NCBI GenBank assembly: GCA_012516115.1
Contig: JAAYXC010000114.1
Location: 1-9,123, forward strand
Source: Bacillota bacterium
GTDB taxonomy: Bacteria > Bacillota > UBA4882 > JAAYXC01
DNA length: 9,123 nucleotides
Reading direction: 5' to 3'
In this document: positions 5,683-9,123 of the stretch, piece by piece
Numbering within the stretch: position 1 is the stretch's first letter
How the letters are laid out: each line of letters opens with the position of its first letter
The notes under the pieces: generated by a model
Seen by the model: only the letters and a program-made list of their open reading frames with translations
Told to the model about the DNA's origin: nothing
Database searches by the model: none
Translations under genes and position numbers: made by a program

Positions 5683-7806
5683 TTGCTTCTCGACAAATTA
5701 TTCCTACTCGTGCCCTTCGGGTCGCTCTTTGCCCTCTTTTTCGCGTTGTACCTCTTCGTTACGGTGAGCCGGCAGGAACCCGGTAACGCCCGTATGCAGG
5801 AGATCTCCGCCGCCATCCGCGTGGGCGCGGTGGCCTACCTCAAACGGCAGTATAAGGGTGTGGCCCTCTTTTTCGTCGTGATGTTCATCATCTTGCTCCT
5901 CATGGCCGCGGCGGGGAATGTCTCCATCTACGTTCCCTTCGCCTTTCTGACCGGCGGTCTCTTCTCCGGCCTTTCCGGGTTCTTCGGGATGATGACCGCC
6001 ACCAAGGCCAACGCCCGCACGGCCAATGCCGCCATGAAGAGTCTTAACGCCGGCCTGCGGGTGGCCTTCAACAGCGGCGCGGTCATGGGCCTGGTGGTGG
6101 TGGGCCTGGGCCTGCTCGACCTCTCCATCTGGTTTACCCTCCTGCGTTACGTCTGGCACCAGCCCCTGGACGTGGTCACCAGCACCATGTTGAACTTCGG
6201 CATGGGGGCCAGCTCCATGGCTCTCTTCGCCCGCGTGGGCGGCGGCATCTTCACCAAGGCCGCCGATGTCGGCGCGGACCTGGTGGGTAAGGTGGAAGTC
6301 GGCATCCCCGAGGACGATCCCAGGAACCCGGCGGTCATCGCCGATAACGTGGGCGACAACGTGGGGGACGTGGCCGGGATGGGGGCGGACCTCTATGAGT
6401 CCTACGTCGGTTCCATCGTAGCCACCTCGGCGTTGGCCATGGCCGCTTTCCCCCAGCGGCTCTGGATGGCCGCGGTCATGGTCCCGCTCATCATGGCGGT
6501 GATCGGTGTTTTGGCCTCGATCATCGGCACCTTCTTCGTCCGTTCCGGGGAGAAGGCCGAGCAGAAGGTCCTCCTTGCGGCCCTACGGCGCGGGATCTTC
6601 AGCAGCGCCATTTTGATCGCGATCTTTTCTTATTTCGTGGTCCGCTTCACCCTCGGTCCCGCGAACATCGGCGTCTACATCGCGGTTCTGGCCGGGCTCG
6701 GGGCCGGAGTTTTGATCGGTCTTTTAACCGAGTACTATACTTCTTCTACCTATAAACCCACCCGCAGCGTGGCCGACGCGGCCCCGACCGGCCCGGCCAC
6801 GGTGATCATCGGGGGGCTCTCCGTCGGTATGCTTTCCACCTTCCTCCCGGTGGTCATCGTCTGCGTGGCCATTCTCGTCAGTTATTTCGCCGCCGGAGGA
6901 GGGGACTTCGCCCGCGGGCTTTACGGGATCGCCATCGCCGCCGTGGGGATGCTTTCCACTTTAGGGATCACCCTGGCCACCGACGCCTACGGTCCGGTGG
7001 CGGATAACGCCGGCGGCATCGCGGAGATGGCCGAGCTGCCCGACCACGTCCGCGAGCGGACCGACGCCCTGGATGCCCTGGGTAATACCACCGCCGCCAC
7101 GGGCAAAGGGTTCGCCATCGGTTCGGCCGCCCTCACCGCCCTGGCCCTGATCGCCGCCTTCACCGAGAAGGTGGACGGGGTCCTGGCCAAGCAGGCCGTG
7201 GAGCTCGGTTATAACTATACCAACCTGACCCATACCTTGAACCTTACTGACCCCAGCGTACTCGTGGGTTTGCTCGTCGGCGCCATGTTGCCCTTCCTCT
7301 TCTGCTCCATGACCATGCGTGCCGTCGGCCGGGCCGCCCAGAGCATCGTCTTCGAAGTCCGGCGGCAATTCCGCGAGATCGTCGGGCTCATGGAGGGCAA
7401 AGCCAAGCCGGACTACGCTCGCTGCGTCGACATCTGCACCCGCGGGGCGCAGAAAGAGATGGTCCTTCCGGCCCTTTCGGCCATCATCGCGCCCATAGCC
7501 GTGGGGCTTCTGGCCGGGATCAAGGCCGTGGCCGGCCTTTTGGGCGGGGCCACTGCCAGCGGGTTCGTCCTGGCGGTCATGATGGCCAACGCCGGCGGGA
7601 GCTGGGATAACGCCAAGAAGTACATCGAGGAAGGCAACTACGGCGGCAAGGGTTCCGACGCCCATAAAGCGGCCGTGGTGGGCGATACGGTTGGTGATCC
7701 GTTTAAGGATACCTCCGGGCCGTCGCTCAACATCCTGATCAAGCTGACCTCCATGGTCTCGGTGGTCTTCGCCGTGTTCATCTTGAAGAACGCCTTGATT
7801 AAATGA
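5683..7806 (+). CDS. hppA: Membrane-bound ion-pumping pyrophosphatase, K+-dependent type
   Basis: The enzyme hydrolyses PPi and pumps H+ and/or Na+ across the membrane (EC 7.1.3.1 or 7.2.3.1). The 707-residue polytopic protein matches the family's length and about 16 membrane helices. Substrate and Mg sites are visible: GGGIFTKAADVGADLVGKVE (186-205), then DDPRNPAVIADNVGDNVGD (211-229), ATDAYGPVADNAGGIAEM (432-449), and the C-terminal GDTVGDPFKDTSGPSLNILI (667-686) with Lys687 next. In GNTTAATGKG the residues Ala471 and Gly474 occupy the positions that are Lys and Thr in K+-independent enzymes, which predicts K+ dependence. Glu239 in DLYESYVG is the glutamate typical of the Na+-pumping and related bacterial clades, so the pumped ion is open. 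The start is TTG, with a strong ribosome binding site. It lies 106 nt after atpC, same strand, with no terminator seen between. Confidence 0.97.
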   Translation: MLLDKLFLLVPFGSLFALFFALYLFVTVSRQEPGNARMQEISAAIRVGAVAYLKRQYKGVALFFVVMFIILLLMAAAGNVSIYVPFAFLTGGLFSGLSGFFGMMTATKANARTANAAMKSLNAGLRVAFNSGAVMGLVVVGLGLLDLSIWFTLLRYVWHQPLDVVTSTMLNFGMGASSMALFARVGGGIFTKAADVGADLVGKVEVGIPEDDPRNPAVIADNVGDNVGDVAGMGADLYESYVGSIVATSALAMAAFPQRLWMAAVMVPLIMAVIGVLASIIGTFFVRSGEKAEQKVLLAALRRGIFSSAILIAIFSYFVVRFTLGPANIGVYIAVLAGLGAGVLIGLLTEYYTSSTYKPTRSVADAAPTGPATVIIGGLSVGMLSTFLPVVIVCVAILVSYFAAGGGDFARGLYGIAIAAVGMLSTLGITLATDAYGPVADNAGGIAEMAELPDHVRERTDALDALGNTTAATGKGFAIGSAALTALALIAAFTEKVDGVLAKQAVELGYNYTNLTHTLNLTDPSVLVGLLVGAMLPFLFCSMTMRAVGRAAQSIVFEVRRQFREIVGLMEGKAKPDYARCVDICTRGAQKEMVLPALSAIIAPIAVGLLAGIKAVAGLLGGATASGFVLAVMMANAGGSWDNAKKYIEEGNYGGKGSDAHKAAVVGDTVGDPFKDTSGPSLNILIKLTSMVSVVFAVFILKNALIK

Positions 7807-7839
7807 ATCCATCTTCATCCCGCCAGAGTGGGGTTACCT

Positions 7840-7902
7840 CGTGCTCGTGCTCGTAAGCGGGACGCTGGGATCGTGGCGATCAAGCGTACGGGCGCGAGCA
7901 CG
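7840..7902 (+). other. Long imperfect stem-loop after hppA
   Basis: Bases 7840-7855 pair with 7887-7902 over 16 bp, two of them G-U in the + strand transcript. After a 7-nt bulge (7856-7862), CGCT 7863-7866 pairs with AGCG 7883-7886, and GATCG 7869-7873 with CGATC 7877-7881 around the loop TGG. The G-U pairs would be A-C mismatches in the antisense transcript, so an RNA read in the hppA direction is favoured. The left arm includes a short tandem repeat (TCGTGC). No T-run follows, so it is not a textbook terminator. It may protect the 3' end of the hppA mRNA, contribute to termination, or be a dispersed palindromic repeat. Confidence 0.6.
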
Positions 7903-7913
7903 TTCCTCGTCTT

Positions 7914-7938
7914 GGGAAAGGAACTTTCTCTCTCTTTT
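7914..7938 (+). terminator. Possible weak intrinsic terminator of hppA
   Basis: GGGAAAG 7914-7920 pairs with CTTTCTC 7924-7930 (7 bp, one G-U) around the loop GAA, followed by TCTCTTTT at 7931-7938. The stem is A/T-rich and the tail is interrupted by C, so termination is probably partial. It lies about 110 nt after the hppA stop and before the ktrB promoter, a sensible place for the end of the atp-hppA transcript. Confidence 0.4.
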
Positions 7939-7969
7939 ACTACTTGCTTGTGCCGGTCCCTGTTAGCTT

Positions 7970-7993
7970 CCTTTCCCGGCTGGACCGGAAGGG
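7970..7993. other. GC-rich hairpin just upstream of the ktrB promoter
   Basis: Bases 7970-7979 (CCTTTCCCGG) pair with 7985-7993 (CCGGAAGGG) with C7975 bulged and the loop CTGGA, giving nine pairs. No T-run follows. It ends 11 nt before the -35 box and could be an operator-like palindrome or chance pairing in a GC-rich tract. Confidence 0.3.
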
Positions 7994-8004
7994 CGGGAAG
8001 GTTG

Positions 8005-8033
8005 TTGACATCGTCTGGCGCCGTGTCTATAAT
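8005..8033 (+). promoter_or_regulatory. Consensus sigma-70/sigma-A promoter of ktrB
   Basis: TTGACA (8005-8010) and TATAAT (8028-8033) are both perfect consensus boxes, separated by the optimal 17 nt. Transcription should start near 8040-8041, giving a 5' leader of about 58 nt before the ktrB start. It makes ktrB independent of the upstream operon. The short leader leaves no room for a ydaO-type c-di-AMP riboswitch downstream of this start. Confidence 0.85.
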
Positions 8034-8085
8034 GGGAGCTATGTTGGAAGCGAGAAACCGTTTTTCCTTCTGGTTTGATGAGCTC

Positions 8086-8092
8086 GAGGTGA
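8086..8092 (+). promoter_or_regulatory. Ribosome binding site of ktrB
   Basis: GAGGTGA lies 6 nt before TTG 8099. An in-frame TGA at 8090-8092 closes the frame upstream. The next TTG (8105) would be 12 nt away, so 8099 is preferred. Confidence 0.8.
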
Positions 8093-8098
8093 ACCGGG

Positions 8099-9123
8099 TT
8101 GAAGTTGCCCCATTTTGACGTCTTCGGCGTTCATCTCCGGCCGCCGCAGATCTTGGTCCTGGGGTTCGCCGCCACGATCTTTACCGGCGCCGTCCTTTTG
8201 AGTCTACCCATCGCCTCGAACTCCGGCCAAAGCCTGCGGTTTTTGGACGCCCTTTTTACCGCCACTTCCGCCGTCTGCGTCACCGGGCTGGTGGTGGTCG
8301 ATACGGCCACCCAGTATAACCGTTTCGGTCAGCTCGTGGTCCTCTCGCTCATCCAGATCGGCGGGCTGGGGTTCATGACCATGTCCACCCTCATCGCTTT
8401 CCTGCTCGGCAAGCGGATCACCCTCCGCGAGCGGTTGGTGATGCAGGAGGCCTTGAACCAGTTCTCCCCGGCGGGGCTCGTCCGGCTGACGAGGAACATC
8501 CTCCTTACCACCCTCATCGTAGAGGGGGCGGGTGCGACTTTGCTTGCCGCCAGGTTCGCCTTCGATTACCCGCTCGGCCGGAGCATCTATATGGGGGTCT
8601 TTCACGCGGTCTCGGCCTTCTGCAACGCGGGCTTCGACGTCATGGGCCGTTTGACCGGTCCTTTTAGTAGTTTCACCAGTTACGTCGGCGACCCGGTGGT
8701 CTCCCTTACTATCTGTGGGCTCATCGTCACCGGCGGGATCGGTTTTCCGGTCATCCAGGAGCTTTACCGCTACCCTCGGACCAGGCGACTCTCGCTCCAT
8801 GCCAAGCTGGTCTTAAAGATCACCGCGGCTTTAATAATCATCGGGGTGACCGCCATCTTTCTCTTTGAGTACAGCAACCCGGCCACCATGGGTCGGCTTA
8901 GTTGGGGCGGAAAGATCTTGGGGGCCATCTTTCAGTCGATTACCCCCCGGACGGCCGGCTTTAACACCCTCGATATCGGCGCCATGCGCCTCGGCACGCT
9001 CTTTCTCCTCATCATGCTGATGTTCATCGGCGCCTCGCCGAGTTCCACCGGCGGCGGAATCAAGACCACGACCTTCGGGGTGTTGTTGGCCACCATCATC
9101 GCCACCATCCGCGGCTACGACGA
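8099..9123 (+). CDS. ktrB: Trk/Ktr-type potassium uptake protein, membrane channel subunit (3' truncated)
   Basis: KtrB/TrkH proteins are four-fold repeated K+ channels that import K+ with a cytoplasmic nucleotide-binding RCK partner (KtrA/TrkA). About 341 residues are present; the family is usually 440-480, so the C-terminus lies beyond the window. All four pore loops can be seen: TSAVCVTGL (56-64), VSAFCNAGF (171-179), ITPRTAGFNT (281-290) and GASPSSTGGGIKTTT (311-325). The N-terminus (RPPQILVLGFAATIFTGA) and IGGLGFMTM (87-95) fit the KtrB branch rather than long E. coli-like TrkH. Start TTG 8099 is chosen on the GAGGTGA site. It has its own consensus promoter. The regulatory partner gene is not in the window; it may lie downstream. 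Confidence 0.93.
   Translation, partial: MKLPHFDVFGVHLRPPQILVLGFAATIFTGAVLLSLPIASNSGQSLRFLDALFTATSAVCVTGLVVVDTATQYNRFGQLVVLSLIQIGGLGFMTMSTLIAFLLGKRITLRERLVMQEALNQFSPAGLVRLTRNILLTTLIVEGAGATLLAARFAFDYPLGRSIYMGVFHAVSAFCNAGFDVMGRLTGPFSSFTSYVGDPVVSLTICGLIVTGGIGFPVIQELYRYPRTRRLSLHAKLVLKITAALIIIGVTAIFLFEYSNPATMGRLSWGGKILGAIFQSITPRTAGFNTLDIGAMRLGTLFLLIMLMFIGASPSSTGGGIKTTTFGVLLATIIATIRGYD

Noticed and set aside
6961..7818. 285-codon minus-strand open frame across hppA
   Set aside because: Shadow of hppA; biased His/Gly/Asp-rich translation with no domain.
7807..8098. A c-di-AMP (ydaO-type) riboswitch before ktrB
   Set aside because: Such elements often control K+ transport genes, but the consensus promoter leaves only about 58 nt of leader, and I could not find the element's conserved core in the upstream stretch.
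7828..8118. 96-codon + strand frame in the hppA-ktrB gap
   Set aside because: It runs through the stem-loop and the promoter, has no ribosome binding site at its GTG start and resembles no protein. Only the part from 8041 is discussed, as a possible leader.
8204..8800. 198-codon minus-strand open frame across ktrB
   Set aside because: Shadow of a clearly recognisable channel gene.

Overview
The window holds the distal part of an F-type ATP synthase operon, then a membrane pyrophosphatase gene and the start of a potassium transporter gene, all on the + strand. The gene order (c-b-delta-alpha-gamma-beta-epsilon, with a K+-dependent pyrophosphatase behind it), the GC-rich sequence, the strong purine-rich ribosome binding sites and the heavy use of GTG and TTG starts suggest an anaerobic, possibly thermophilic, Firmicutes-like bacterium. 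This placement is an inference from gene style. No marker here fixes the taxon.

Layout. Positions 1-162: the 3' end of atpE (c subunit), whose first ~49 bases are not native. Positions 202-5576: atpF, atpH, atpA, atpG, atpD and atpC, packed with 4- to 13-nt overlaps or gaps of 7-22 nt, which implies one transcript with translational coupling. Positions 5577-5682: a 106-nt AT-richer spacer with no clear terminator or promoter. Positions 5683-7806: hppA, a K+-dependent-type proton or sodium pumping pyrophosphatase. Positions 7807-8098: the only sizeable intergenic region, holding a long stem-loop, a weak terminator-like hairpin, a further hairpin and a perfect-consensus housekeeping promoter. 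Positions 8099-9123: ktrB/trkH-type K+ channel subunit, cut by the window end.

Together the genes form an ion-economy locus. The F1Fo enzyme couples an ion gradient to ATP, the pyrophosphatase makes the same kind of gradient from PPi, and the KtrB-type protein imports K+, the cofactor its pyrophosphatase neighbour is predicted to need. ktrB has its own promoter, so it can be expressed separately from the atp-hppA unit.

The most important unexpected observation concerns data structure. Bases 1-49 are an exact reverse complement of bases 737-785 inside atpH. The c-subunit reading frame happens to stay open through this junction, but it loses the conserved R-Q-P loop. An amplification or assembly chimera at the contig edge, or a real inversion breakpoint, explains this best. 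I saw no clearly new biological system in the window; the rest is a well-formed bioenergetic operon with a few regulatory curiosities.
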